From: Baylisascaris procyonis
Taxonomy: Eukaryota > Nematoda > Chromadorea > Rhabditida > Ascarididae
NCBI GenBank assembly: GCA_037389465.1
Contig: JAZARR010000095.1
Span: 3,478,501-3,542,500, forward strand
Direction: 5' to 3'
Length of the DNA: 64,000 bases
The notes under the pieces were generated by a model. It had not been told where the DNA came from. It saw only the letters and a list, made by a program, of their open reading frames with translations, and did not search any database. Below are positions 40,901 to 55,900 of this stretch, piece after piece (within the stretch, counting starts at the first letter, position 1; each line of letters opens with the position of its first letter). Made by a program: the position numbers and the translations under genes.

Positions 40901-43900
40901 GTGCAAAGCTAAATTGGGTTTCTTTTCAGGTGCACTTCTAAGACATCCGATATGCTATTTGCAATATCCCTCATTTGTCTTATGGAAACTCTTTCTTTTT
41001 TCATTTTCTATTGATCTTTTCCTTGCACATTACTCATTTTCACGTTTCTAATACTAGAAGAAAATATTTTTCGAGATATTACCCACAAATAGAGAGTGCA
41101 ATAAATGATTTGTGGATAACGATGAAAGATAAATTACTGATGATGGCATATTAATCGAAATATTTGGAAGGAAAATTAATTGCCTCAGTTTTCGTGATGC
41201 ACGAGAATAAAAAATTTGCTTCATAGTTCTTATTAATAGGAAAGGTCAAATTTTTGATGTAACATACTTTATCAAAATTTTTCGTCATTAGAGTATCAGT
41301 AGTGCATATTGTTTCCAATTCGAGTAATTTATTGCAAATTTCACTGTGAGTGGACCCATTCTCGCTAACCTCCTTCAATCTTCTCCATCTTAGGGAACAT
41401 TAATCCCCTCCCTTCTTTCCCTTCCTCTTTTTAAAAGTCCTCCTTTGTTTATTTATGAGCATCGAAATGATTAATGATTTCACGTCAGCGACTCTATTTC
41501 TGCTCAAAACATCGGCACTAGTAAAATATATGATAATTTAATAAAACGAGAGGGTAGCTAAGCAATGCGATGCACTTCACTGCTTGTATTCGATCCTCGT
41601 CTCTCGAATCCTCCATCTAATCTCGCGATTCATCTTCTTTCTTGGCAGGACATGCTTCCAATCAATCGGATTTCATGCGTAAACCATATTAGGCGGACAC
41701 CCACTCAGCAAGTCAGCAATATGAAGGCGCATCCGCATTAACATGCCCCGAAGGGGTCTCTAAATGTCAGCTGCCATACTCCGCTCGTAACGAACCACGA
41801 AAACTTTCAACGGCTCGCTTAGAAAGCTTTTCTTAGCCACAGATTCACTCCTTCAATGCCCATGCAGCCAGGATTGAAATCCGCCATGGAACTGCTTGAA
41901 AATAGCTTCAGCGAAGCATGACGTACTAAAGAACTGCTCTGTACAGGCTAGAGAGTTACCGTGATGAATTTAGAGCCACAGAAATCACAGAGATTCCAAC
42001 AAACTGCACAACGACTGAAGAAGCGGAAGTCGTTTGATTTTAAATCCTTCTGAGATGCACAATCTCCGGATAACATGAGCAACGAACAATGAATATTGCG
42101 TCAAATTTCATTACTTTCGCCTTTTTGGACGAAAGTTTAAATTCATAAGACAGACTGATTTATATATAGTATCACCATAATGCCCTCTCATGAAATTTGC
42201 AAAAGTGCATGAAAAGCATTCAACTATAACAATCGCGATAATACACGGCAATACACAATTATTTTGCATTGGGGAAAATTCATATTTGCAATGTCGTATT
42301 GAAGAAACGAAAAACAACGATGAATTTCATTCAGCTAGTGCGCAATTTCTTCGAAATATTTCAAGGAGAATTCAATCCTATTGCTAAAAATGAAGTGCAA
42401 AAAACCAGAAAATTTTTGAAACTTTAGAGAATGCAGCAGCAATGTAAGCATTTTTTTTTCGCATCACGCATTTTAGTTTTCAATTCCCAAAGGAGAAAAT
42501 GAGAGATTATTTCTCGTCAACAGTCATCAAAATAAATTGCTATATAACACTATTTTAGAAATAAGATATGTCGGATTTGCATGGTATGATAAATTATGCA
42601 AAATGCAAAAGATGAAAGCAACAACAATCGCTCGATGTATGAGAATTGAAATTTTTTCGTAATTGCAATCAAAATTTGAAAAAAATTTATTGTTGGAAGT
42701 TTTCTGATAAGTACGACCTGAGCAAGAAGTATTACTAGTTAAAGTTATTGTCGAGTGAATACGGGATGTTTTGGACGCAAAGCAGGGAAAATCGTCTATT
42801 TTGGAAATATTCATGTTCACTTTTTCTACATTAAAAGGGAAATGAATTTAATTTTCCACACTTCGTTCAATGCTTTCGTTTGAGCACAGTGAAAAAAAAA
42901 TTTGAAAAGGGGAAAGAGAGAGAGCTTGGGGAACATTGAGGAAACTTTCAACCAAATCCGGTCACTGCTTCATTAGATGAAAACGAGCTCGAAATTAGGT
43001 TTTTTTTTTCAAATTATAGGTGGGGTTAGTAGAATACGAGTAAAACTAAGCACGTTCGTTCGTTGCGAAGCAGCATCTCTGCGACTTTTTATCACGACTT
43101 CACGCTTGCTATCTATAGAAGAAGTTTACAAGTATGCTAAAGGACTTCGTATAATACAGTCTTTTACAATTTCACCTACTGAACCAATAGACGCCATGAA
43201 TTGCTTGAAAATAACAAAAAATATATAATAAGGGATTCATATTGCATAATAAGGGATTTATATTTTAATCGAACTAGTCTCCTACACAGGAGCTTGGCTT
43301 ACCCCTCTAACCCGATCTCAGTAGGACCATGGATTGATGTGAAGTGCTACTCGAAGTGTATAAAATCTCCTGTAAATATTCTATTTTTGATTATCATCGG
43401 GTTTATAGAGCTCCCATTTGATAACGATTACCAACCGATGAGTTAGTGTAGGACTTTTTTTTACCATACGGTTTATTTGCATCAAATTTCGTAACTCTAG
43501 CTCTTACGGCTTTTGATTTCAGCCTATTGGATGGGCAGGCAGGCATGTGCACTTCGCACCCATCCCAATGAGGTTTGAAATTAAAGATCTACAAAATTAT
43601 ACGGGTGACGAATCTTTCACAGAACATTTATACAATCGGTCCGACTGATTAAAATATGAATGCATTATTCTAGATATTTTATTCTGGAAAATGATTAAAC
43701 GGTTGATTAGAATGCAAAGTGCTTATCATGCAAATTCTTCTCGCCTACTTCTCCACTTCTCTTCGAAAAATTCTCAAAGAGTGAAAGTTTTCACTTCACT
43801 GAATTCATCTCATTACATCTTTATTGCTTCAAGCACAAAAATCGAACTTTCGAGAATTTCTATGTTCGGCATCTCAACGGTTGACTGACAATTATGCATC

Positions 43901-46900
43901 TTATTCAATAAACTGCATCCATAAATGTTGTATAAATGTTGGAATTTTTCTCAAATAATATTACCTTCGAAAAGTGCACTATAAGTAATCGTCATAAATT
44001 TTCCACAGTACCATTAGCAAATCTTTGTTGAATATGGAGAATATTATTATCGCATTGTTATATTGATAGTTAATTGATAATAAAGGAAAATTTTTACAAA
44101 ACACATTTGTTTAATAAATACAACTTGAAACAATCAGTAAATTAGGCATTATATTGATCGCATAAAATATAGGAAAAAATTGAATGTATATCTATGAAAT
44201 GAGTGAAAATAATAACGAAAAACAATTTTTAACATTGTGCAATATGCAATAGAAGAAATGAATTGCAACGTTGAGGGGGAATTGCATATTTTAGTAACGC
44301 AATATTGTCGCTCTTCGAAATATTGAATTTCTTATTGCACGTAAATGCAATTCCACAACAATAAAAAAATTGCAGTTTCATTTTCCCTCATATTTTTTAT
44401 ATTAATCTCTCGAAATCAGGGCAAAAAAAAATTTATATTTTAGTTGGAAATTTCTCGAAGCAAACATTCATAAACGCCTTGGCAATGTTTGTTTCTTCCG
44501 AATGAGCGTACAAATCTTGCCAAAATAAGCAATGATATTCAATGCAAACTTCAATCCGCCCTATATCGTCTGGATGGACGAAAGATGACTACGTGCACAA
44601 AAATTTTCTGTAGTGTTCAGCACTTAAAAGCGTAAATATTGGAACAAATTGGAAAATTTATCGAACGATTGGCCAAATATATCTTTTTTGGAGTCTGCTT
44701 TATCGCACTAACCATTTTCATAAGCCACCAATAAATAATGTTGTAACATGCTCAATTTGAATTTTTGTTGGTAAATTATGAAACCCGTTGGTCAGATCAG
44801 CGGAAAGCAAAGTCTCACATTGTACTAGTTGTTTCTTTTGCTTTTCGCTTGTTTTGCTGTCGATATGGATGAAATGCGAGCCAACAGATTGTAAAATATA
44901 TGCAAGTTTTTGGCACAATTTGCCCTTTACAACTTCTTTCACGGTTGTTGAATGAATTTCAAATTAGCATATGATGACGGCGCCTCCTGCGGTGTATATA
45001 TGTTATATTTGCCGAAAATCCACGAAATTTCCCATATACACATATGTAGCTCGTTTCCTCAATCTGTCTGTGCAAATATGTTTGCAAAGGTGCATTTTAG
45101 CGCCGCCTTATCCGCAAATACGCCTACGCATACTTTTGCATATCTTTTTGCCTACCAGGTAAATTCAAGTGAAAAGCAATAAAGCTGTAGTTGCGAATTA
45201 CGTGTGCTTGAAGGATGAGAAAATTGCATGAATTTGGCAAAACTCAATTTTCCAGTTATATAGCACCACAAAAAAAGATGAATCTCGTCTAGGACATTCA
45301 TGCGGGCGGTCAACTCAATCAATATGCGAACACATTTTTTCGTATATCTATTATCTGTTAGTAACCAATAAAAATGCTCATTTAAGACAGAGGAATGTAA
45401 AATGTAAAAAATCCCATCATATCAAATCTTCAGGGTCAAATCACATTTTGCAAATCTATTAGTTTTGGAAAAAAATGCAGTCAATCGGGAATAATCAAAA
45501 GAGATGCAATGGTAAATTTGATGCTCAATAATATTCGTATCCTCACGGCGGCATATTACAGCATATGCTACCCATTTTTCATTACTTAGAATCTTTTATA
45601 GATTTAATGATTATCAATGCAGATAAAGTGAGCCAAATTAGAGCGGCCTGTTGTTCGTATATTACCGGTAAATAGAGTATATCATGAATCAAAAAATATT
45701 GAATAGCTCAATATTCCAGAAGATGTTTATGCGAGAGAGCAGTGATTTTAGAATTATACTCGAGAAATCCCGAGAGATTTCTGATCATCGTATTACGTCA
45801 CTCTTACGAAATCAAGAATATTCCCTTTAAGCATTCGCCGGTAAAAATGGATATTTTAAATATTTGAACTGTTTTCAATATTCAAATGCTAATTAATAAC
45901 CTGAAACGAAAAGAAAATATTAAAGTGAGCCTTCATCGGGAAATTTTTTGTACTTCCTGACAACTGCTTCCCGTGAAGGCTGCAGTCATTATGAATAACG
46001 CAGCACTATGAAGAGGTTTATGCGAAAATGATTGAAAACTGAAATATGAGAAACTAAATTGGATAATAACAAGTTCACAATGATGTCCTTTTAAAATTCC
46101 AATCTTTCTTTTTCTTCAGATAATCGGCCTAGAAGGGATTCCAGTCTATACGCAGTTCTTTCTGCGGGATCAGAATTGGCATTTCGGCTGGTTTCTATGT
46201 GATCTTTGGCTAATGATCGATTATGTTGTGTGCCTAGCTTCTATTTATACAGTGCTTGGTATTACTATTGACAGGTAAGTGAATTAATATTGTTCTCTTA
46301 AATTAATACAATGATATTCTTTTATTATTCTTACTAGTTTAATCTCATTTCTATTCCTTTTTACCTTTATGAATTTTTACACATTATTCTATAGCTAGTA
46401 GTTCAAAATGCATTTCAAAATTTGCTGGAGTATAATTTTCTTTCATTGAATTCAGATGCAATATTAAGCAAAGTTTCGTGATATAATGCTAAAAAATTTC
46501 CTGATCTCCATATCGGTGTTTTTGTTACTGATCGAAATAGTTGAGAAGTTTTAGAGTTGTTTCCTTCATCGGATTGGTCAGCTTCTTCGAATTTATCATT
46601 CATTTATGCTAATTAGGAGCAACTCTTTCGATGATTCCATCTAGAAGTGAATTTTAACAGCCGATGAAGTGAATAAATTTTCTGGAATTTCCAGGTATTG
46701 CTCAGTAAAATATCCGGCTGCCTACAGAAATTGGAGGACACCGGGGAAAGTTGTTCTTATTATAGCGGTTGTGTGGCTGGTTTGTTTTTACATAATTGTT
46801 CTTTCATAGATCCTTTTTGAAATATTATTAATAAATCAATACTTGATAATTTGATTTTTTTTGCATAATTTATAAACGATAAAGAGATTCTTTATAACAA

Positions 46901-49900
46901 TTCGAACTTTATAAAAATAAAGAGATTTTTTTTAATCTAAAGAAGAAATTTTTATTCAAATTTTTTTTTTGTGGTGAAATCACCGATCACTAAGAAAATG
47001 AGTTTCTAGCTTATGTCCATATGCAATTTTTATTTTCAGATTATTTAGTAGATTTTTTACAATTGCTTGAGTCCCTTTCTAGCTTAAAAAACATTCGATA
47101 TGTATTCTCATTTTCGAATTTTGCATTTCATCACATTACACATCTTTTAGAAAGCATCAAAAATTCTTTACATCTTTTGCCTATATTTACTTATAGTGCT
47201 GTCCTATTGTATTTATATTTTTAATTTTTGAGTTATTTCAGACTCGTGAGAAAAGAAACTAATTCAGCTGAATGCAAACCATTTGTGCTTCTAGTGCCTT
47301 TTACACGAGCTCTTAGAAAATGACTAGAAATACAACTTTCTTGTAATATAAGTTTACACAATATTCATAAATATGGTCCCTTCTCCTCTTTCTAACATTT
47401 CTTAATGGTTTATTTAATGGTTAATGGTTTATTTAATATAATATTATCGCCAAAAATACTATTAGAAAATATAATAATAATACTAATAAAATTTTTTTAA
47501 AACTTTACGCTCTTGAAGGCGTTCTATAAGTTTGCTCAAATCGAATTTGGGCATAGAAATGATAATAAGCCATTGAGTAGAGATTTGACGCCTAATAAAT
47601 ATGGAGTGAATAAATATTTCAAAGGCATTTTATCGATGTTTTTCATTTTTCAATCACTAGAATCCTTCACTAAGGTCATTTATCGAATTCATTTTGATGA
47701 TATTTAACATCAATGAAATAAATTTCCGCCTCATCAACTCTTTGATTATATTTATTTAGTCGGACATTTTGAACAGCGAACTAATTCCCTTCTTAGAAAA
47801 TTTACACTTCTCTCGAATCGTTTTTCCCTCTTCCCTCACTCCAAAAGAAGGTTCCTAGAGCTGATGCGTTGTATGCCATTGTCATAACGCGTCAAAATTT
47901 TTGGCATCTCGGCAAAGATGCTAAGCATTTTTGCATAAACGGAAGAAAGCTTTTACAATTATGTCATCTTTTCTCTGCCTTCATTTTCAAATGGAGGACC
48001 CACTTCGGCAAGGACTCTTGTTATAGTGTTAGCAGCCTCATTCAAACCCTTTTGAATGGAGATTGTGGAAGACGAGGGGAGCAGGTGGAGGGGAGGAGGG
48101 TTTGGGGAGGAGTGGATGAAAGAGGATGAGAAGGAGGAGGAAAGTAGAAGTAGAGGAGTCATATGTGATACCAATGTTTTGCACTCATTCTCTCAGCTTC
48201 TCAATCATAATGATTTCCTAATGAAACAATAAATCTATATAGTTTTACAACAAAAAATTGTTGATTTGTTTGAAAATATTTAATCATTTACGAATATTTT
48301 TTTAGATACCAACAGTATTATTTTCGTTATCAATTTTTGGCTACGATAAATTTACGGGTGAACGACTATTAAAAGAGCATGAATGCTATGTACAATTTAT
48401 GACAAATCCAATCCTTAATATGGGTATGTATATATCCTATTATTGGTCAACACTATTCGTTATGCTTTACCTCTATTGGGGCATCTATCGAGCTGCTAAG
48501 TTATTAGCTTCGAAGAGTGAACAGGTTTGTTTTTATGCTTTTTCTTATTTTTCATATTACTTCTAGATGGAATCGATAAGAATTCTCAACGGATGAAAAT
48601 TTTCACCGAGGAAAATCTAATTAAGGTGGAATGTATTAAAGCACAATCAATAGACGTCTATTTGTCAAAACAACTTCTAGGCTTATTAGTAAACTTTTTT
48701 AAAACTTTATGTAGTAGCAATGATATTTTAATCGGTAAAAATTAATGGCTACGAAGCTTCCTATGAAGTAGTAAACTTGTGTGTAAAAAGTATTTGTTGT
48801 GTATGTGGTGAAGTGAAATATTGTTTAGACAGGAGATCAAAGGGCTTCTCTTATCACCCAATTGAACCTTACCCTTCAAAGGCGTTTCTTACCTCCCTAC
48901 ATCCACCTCCCCGTTACCTCTACCAAAAAGTGGGTTGTTAAAGGCAGCTATTGTCTATAAACAAATGGGCAAGTGAAAACAAAACTGAAGCCTTCTCCTT
49001 ATGCCTTGGTGAGAAATTCAGCTGTTTAGATGTTGATCTCCACTGTGGGGCAATTACAGACCAATGAAACTCCTTGTTAGTACAGTAATCTTTACCTGTT
49101 CTTTAATTCTTTTGAACAAACTGCTTGAATATTGGGACAAGACTAGCATATGAAAAGTACTCTAAATCGCCTTTAGATAATTAGCTAAGAAGTTTGAGGT
49201 GTCACAGGTTTATGACAGATTCCGATGGAAACCAAAAGCTAGAAGTTTCCATTGCTACGGTATTGCAACGTATACGGTATAGATTTCATATTTCGTCATT
49301 TCGTCTAACGTCATACTTGCATATATAATAATATTGCCTCGTTTCTTTGCGTGTTTCACCAATATTGTCTCCTACTTTATCCACCATCACCCATATCATT
49401 AAAATATTTTGCTTTAGCTTCGTTACACTGTGGAGATGAATGGCATAAACTCAATGAGAGGCTTGCAAAGTAAAGTTGATTTTTATACAATTGCAGATGT
49501 TTACCTTTACATGATGTTAATGGAACTCTATGATATTCCTAGTTTTAATGGTAACGTATTTTAGAAAACAAAACGACTTGCCGTGCTCAATGAAATGCGA
49601 AGGCCAACAAAAGTGGACGCTGTATCGACAATGACCGCAAGAAGTAGTGGACCAGAAACACCACCCGATACGTCATCCTCACAATCGAAGTATTTCTTTT
49701 TCGTGATTAATCGTAATTAAGAGAAAATTCGCACAAACCGATGACGACGCTCTTCCTCTATCGCTTTCAAAATTTGGAATCCTTCCAACCTGAGTATTTT
49801 TTTTTAATTTTTTTCAAAAAATTTCCCTTCGGTAAAACTTTTCTCTCATTTCAAATTCGGCAGCGGTAAAAATTACTGCAGTCAATTGATGTGTACCAAG

Positions 49901-52900
49901 TGTAGTCGCCTACAAATAACCAACTATAAGGATTACATGCGTAATTTGATCAGGATATGAGTTTAATTCTATTTCTTTCTCTTTTCTGCAAATTTCTGAA
50001 GGTTGGAAAGTTCATTTAGTTAACCGTTCGTTTCATATCCCTCATGAAAAACGATCTGCCATCCACATAAGTAAATAATCAATGTTAGATCACAAAGCTG
50101 CTTTCAAAATTTATGCACATTCTCTTCAATGATAGCTCAACAAATTAGCTCAAGTTCCAGCTTAAGCTTCAGTTTAGCGCTTTGTTAGACTCTTTTCATA
50201 CTCATCTAAAGTGGTATTTCAACATAACTCAAATATATGATTGCAACTTAACACCAAAGTCACATAAAACCTAAATATATATGCATCGGCGACCGATTGT
50301 GTGGTTGATTGCAGTCAAAAATTTGCTTGCATTTAGCACATCTATCGTTGTATGAGGCATAATCAAGTTTGTATCGTATTTTCGAGCACTGCACAAATAT
50401 GAATGTGGCATGATGCACATTTTTACATCAATCGAACAATTTAACGAGGGCTATTTGATATCGTTTCTATGCTATCGACATATTATAAACTTTCACAAGC
50501 TTTGGCAATTTGCGGATTGTAGTAGACGATTTTCTCGTCAACATTCTCCCCCCAGTCTCTAAATCGCTACCTCATTTTCGAGATTCCTATCGGGAATGCA
50601 ACCGCAGTAGTGTATAATATATTTATTTCTGTTGAATGTCTGGCTGTCTGAGGAATCGAAAGTTTGAAGAAAATCATCAAGGAGTTAAAAATATATGCGG
50701 TATGGTCACTTTATGAACAATAATGGGATGACAATTGCCTAGGGAAGTGTTTGCAAGATGCAGTTAATCTATAATCGTACCAATCCCATAACGTTGCACC
50801 CTGGCATTTATTTGCTGCTGTGATGCTTATAAGCGAGGGCAGTTTCTATTTCCGATAGTGTGATCAGACAGTTGGGAATCGCACTAAAAGAATAAGCATA
50901 AAAAAGGATATATTCCGATATGTCAATTTAAGTGTTTATTTAAATGTGGTATAAAAATGTTATGAAACAATGAGAAAATGAAATTGCTTTAGATTAAATG
51001 CGGATGGAATAAGGTGAAATTGATGATTTTATACGGATTTATGTATATATGCCCCAATCAATTTGTTTGAGTGTCTATCACCGTCAATTTAATGAGCATA
51101 AAAACTACGGCAATGAAGTTTAGTTAATATGATTTATGTGAGAGGCTAATTTTATATAGCCATTTTCATCGTAGCTGATCGACTTTTCCTGTGTTTCCGA
51201 TACTTAATCGCATTATAAAATTTGTGATGCAAATTTATTAGATAAAAAGCGTCCCAAAGTTTTTTTTTTGGTCACAAAATTTATACAGTCGACTTTTTTT
51301 CTGATAAAATGCATACTTTTCATCGCTTTTTCTCCGATTTTTGGATATTTCGATCATAGTTTGATTTTCCATGATGAAGTGCAAAAAGCGCACATTGTGC
51401 TATCCTATGTGCTGTGTTTTTCCATTCAATTTAATTGACGTCTTTTGAAACTTTTTTGTCGATGCCCGTGAATTTTCTTCGTGAAAAAAAAAAATTAATT
51501 CACATAAAGTTTTCACTGTTCTTTGTGTGATCTATGCCAGAATTCTTCCCGCAAGTATCAACTTTGCTGAATCCACTCCACCCCTAAAAAGGTGGAATAT
51601 CAATTTGAGGAAAAACGAAAAACTGCTGTTCAATAATATGATTATTAATTTCATTCTACGATGATAGCCCAATTCAAATCTCTGAAGTACTCATAAAACG
51701 ATTCGAAGTTACAACTCCATCAAAGCAGTGATCCCCTCGAACTACTTTTCGGGTTTTGACACGCGAGTCTTTCAGGATCCCATCAGTTAAATGTTTGCGT
51801 AAGAGAAATCAGTGCTTTCTCCTGTTGCCGTCAAGGGAAATTACGATAAAATTTTAAAAGCTCAAAGAATAAAATTTTCCTACCAGAGCATCAATCGCAC
51901 TGAAGGAACAAAAGAAAATGAAAAGAAAAATTTATATTTATAAAATTTCACCTAAGTCAAACTATTAAATTTACAATATAATAATGAATCCAAACAGTAG
52001 TGAAATATACGAGATTGTTCGAAGCAAAAGAATTTTACCAATAAAGTTTAATTTACAACAAAATAATATTTTATTCGGAAAGTATTTTATGAGATCGGAT
52101 TGCATATTGTGGACAGTCATCGAGGTTGCATAATATTTAGCACAAAGTGCCGTTTTATGAAATATATATTCATCAATCATAGCTTCTTATTCGGAAAGAA
52201 ACCAGTATTACTTTACACCATAGAAAATTTACATCAAAGTTGTTATCAATGTAACCTGTCACTTACTTGTTGTCATTTCAAATTGCTCTTAGTTAATTTT
52301 AGATAAAATTTAAGCTGTATGCGAATATTGTCGCTTTAATCTCGTACCAACTTTATTCCATACAGGTTACTGTCAACTGATTTGCCGCTTTATGCAAACT
52401 CGTTGAGATATGGGCTCATGTAGATAGATTAGTCGAATGATGACTTATGTTATTTATGTAAATATAGTTATATGTAAGATACATAAGCGACCATTGCAAC
52501 ACGCAAAAAAACCCACCTGAGGCAATCGTTCTGCTTTCATTTCTTTACCTTATAAGATTTTCGCACAAATTTTCCACATAATTCATGTGTGCATTTAAAT
52601 TGGACAAAACGACATGATAAATAGAAAAGCGCGAAAGAAGGCGCGACGATGTGCGCTTTCACACTTCTTCAACCAGTCCCAGAATTTGCCAGTAAATAGG
52701 AAAGTATTGCGATAATTGAACCACACCGTGCCCGAGCCATCCATTCATACAAATCTTCTCCGAACGACATTTTTACGCGCAACTTACGATGTACTGTGAA
52801 ATCCATCCAACCGATTCCAAAAATGCATGCAACTTTGAAGGTTATAGTCACTTTCCTTGCACTAATACACATGCACTCTACTTACACACACGGATGAGTT

Positions 52901-55900
52901 TAGAATTCAATCTGGTCATAATGTACTTAGCAAGTATAAATTTCCGAAGGCACAAGAAAACGATCCAAGCGCATAATAGAGCATTTGCTAGTTTGACGAG
53001 AGAAATGCACTTCATTTAATGCACAAATGTGTTTGTTGGCTAATAGTGGGAAAAGCAGCGATACGACTCAGATATCGTACAGCTGGCAGCGAAAAAAATA
53101 GAAAAGCGCGCCAGGAGAGCTGGCGCGATGTGCATTTTTTTATAGTTCAACATGTGATCAACCGGTGTTCAAAATATCTGCAAAAGTCATGTAACCATTC
53201 ATTTCCCCTAAATGGAATACTTAGAATGGGATTGAATTCCTCTATGCTTTATTTTATTTGTTAATATGATCTTTACGACAGTGGAATCTTTACCGTACTA
53301 CTGAGAGGCATCGTATCGTGTATTCTTATTGCAGGAACAATGTCGCACCAGGATTAACTCCTTCCGCCTCGAAATATTTTCATCAAAGCAACAACGTCAC
53401 CGTTTCTACGAACGCGGCAACGAGGTAGTAAATATAAAATTCTCTTATATTCTTCGACAATTTCCAGTAATCATTTTCAATGATCATTTATAGCGATACA
53501 ATGGAATTTTAACGTTTAACAAATCCATTGGCTAATCTCTAATGTATTGGAATAGGCTTCCATAATGATTTTTTTTTTCAGTGAAATGAACTGAATACAT
53601 AGATGCATCATAAGATAGAGTTGCTCGTTTCTAACGCATGTCCTTTAATTTGATGGAAATTGGGCATATTTCTTGAATTTGAACAACTTTTTAGAGATTT
53701 AAGTAATGTTAAAACATATAAGAACTATTGGCAAACTAAAAAATTTTATGAAAATGATACTTCAAGAGTTTTTCACTCCTTTCAAATGTATAAGAATTTT
53801 AGGCAAGAGGTGAGCAGTGCATTGGAACGAGAGAGCACAGCGCCTTGCGTATCACCAGAAATCTCCGATCCGGATGCTTCCGAACAACCCCTCCAGATGA
53901 ACCGAAATTTCCCATTCATTGACTCGGACAGCCTTACTTCCCTAATGGGACACGACGATATACCCGATTCACCAAGAATTGAAGTTTGACACATGCTATG
54001 TGTTGGTCATGTCTAAACACCACCACTAATAGCACCAATTAGGCAAATAAAAGTGCCCAATATTCGGCAACCTGTGAGAATGTTTTGGATTATGGCACCA
54101 TAAATCACCTACCTTCCGCCCCATAACCCAAGGGCTTGTGTCGTTATTAGGGCTTCATAACAGATATATTGTGGAGCGGCGGACTTACGGATAGGAGGCT
54201 TATCTCGTTCCGGGGAGCTTTATCTTCAGCTCACCTATTCTCTTTGAAATATTTCAAGTTAGATCCATCATTGTATCACACTAAGGACAGTTCACGCATG
54301 GCCAACGTGTTCATGTGAATGGCAAAGGCCAAAACATGAACATATCTGTCCAATGTTCATTCCTTTGCTTTTCACTTCATTGCTTCTCATTTAATTTCCA
54401 CCCTTTTATTACATCTACTCTCGCAAAATTTCAGCAATAATTTTAAGACGAAATAAAGCACTTTGTAGTTTATATAAGGAAAAAAAACACTATTATGAGT
54501 TGGGGAAAAAATGTTGAATAAGCTTTATATAATAGCTAATGGCAGTACATTACGTAAAGCTTGATATAAAATTCGTTTTCATTCTATACTGATCATTTCA
54601 GTCGACAAACGAAAGTAGAGAAATTGTTAAAGCATTATTATTAATTAATAGAACTTTCTCAAAACTTTATTTCGACTCACTTTATTTCACAAATTTTTCA
54701 AATATAGAGTTGTATAAATATGCAAATATGCATATAGCAATAAGTTTTGTTGCTTGGATATAGCTCAATAACAGTTATTGTCGTGTGCCTGCATGCACTT
54801 GTGCACATGTACCCGTCGGCTAGTATCGTCATATTTCCAGAAGAAATTTTTTTTTTTAAATTTCGTATTGTGCAGAATATTTATAAGGATAAAAGATTCA
54901 GATTATGACACCACAGAAAGAAGATGTGACAAGCACCGAAGAAGTTCGTATGCCTCTATTAGCAGTAACGAAGGTGACACGCCGAAAACATAGCGCAACA
55001 GGTGTCAGACGATTATTGACAGCTATGCGGTCGCGTAGTGTGCGCAGGCGTGAGCATCACAAAGCCGAGTATAAGTCACGCTCGGAAAACCGTGCAAGGA
55101 AGGTCAGTCAGTTCATACCGCGAAACTTAGATGTAAAATTATAGGTGAAATAATGAAGGTCAGCTTCATTATCTCTAAATAGAAAAACTGAGTGGTTCAA
55201 GCATCAAAAAATTATGTAGCCCTAGGTGAGAAGTGAAAAAACCAGAAAATGTTCTCAACTTTTATAGACTTTTCTGGAGAACACATGTACCTCGCATGAC
55301 TTCTTCATAAGTGAAATAGTTTTCAACCTGAGGCCAATGTTAAGATGCTTTCTGAACAATCAGGCACTTTCGACTCCTGGACCCTCATCCTTTGATTGAA
55401 TGATTCCCCCATCCTAGAGACGACAAATGAGGCAATTGAGTTAAACTTGTGAGTTAAGCTAATACCTGTTTCTATATAATTCAAAGTCATTATTTTCATC
55501 AAAAATCAGAAAAATCCCGAACTAAAATACTATTCGAACCACTATTTCATTTTCGATATATTTTTCACTTGCGTCGAACTTCTAAGCATTTTCTCAATGT
55601 CCTGAGTGAATCGCAAATGTTTAATTTAAATTTCTGGATATTTTCCTGGTTCTCCAACACCTAGTTTTTCGACCTTCAAAAAAAATCCCCTTTTCGGGTT
55701 CACCGAAAATATTCAGTATTTTTTGCTTCAAAATTGTATGTTAGAAAACAGCGGCACTTAAGATGAATTGCTCATCGGATATGTATATTCGGGTAGCCAG
55801 CTGGTCACTAGGGAGCGAGCAGCGCTCTACGAAAATGAGTGTTTTTGACGACAAAGTTGTCAAAATTTCAATTCTATCGCGAAATGGCGAACGCATTCAC

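Larger units (their letters stand above)
12033..46119 (+). other. gar-2 intron 1 (34 kb)
   Basis: The intron runs from GTTAGT to the acceptor TTTCTTCAG and splits helix 2. No confident nested gene was found on either strand. It carries the AT microsatellites, minisatellites, hairpin, purine/pyrimidine tracts and weak exon-like segments listed separately; the remainder is featureless AT-rich sequence with many short chance ORFs. Its length is far beyond the other introns of the gene. Confidence 0.85.
46780..48305 (+). other. gar-2 intron 3
   Basis: 1,526 bp. It contains a tandem 19 bp duplication (47402-47439) and a G-rich purine tract (about 48069-48150). No gene is seen. Confidence 0.85.
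49690..53334 (+). other. gar-2 intron 5
   Basis: 3,645 bp. It contains two copies of a degenerate dispersed repeat (about 52613-52690 and 53092-53170). Otherwise AT-rich without a recognised gene. Confidence 0.82.

Noticed and set aside
54872..54901. Earlier acceptor for gar-2 exon 8 (TTGTGCAG, AG near 54874)
   Set aside because: It would insert in-frame TAA codons before the conserved sequence. The acceptor at 54900-54901 keeps the frame and matches the C. elegans protein as I recall it.
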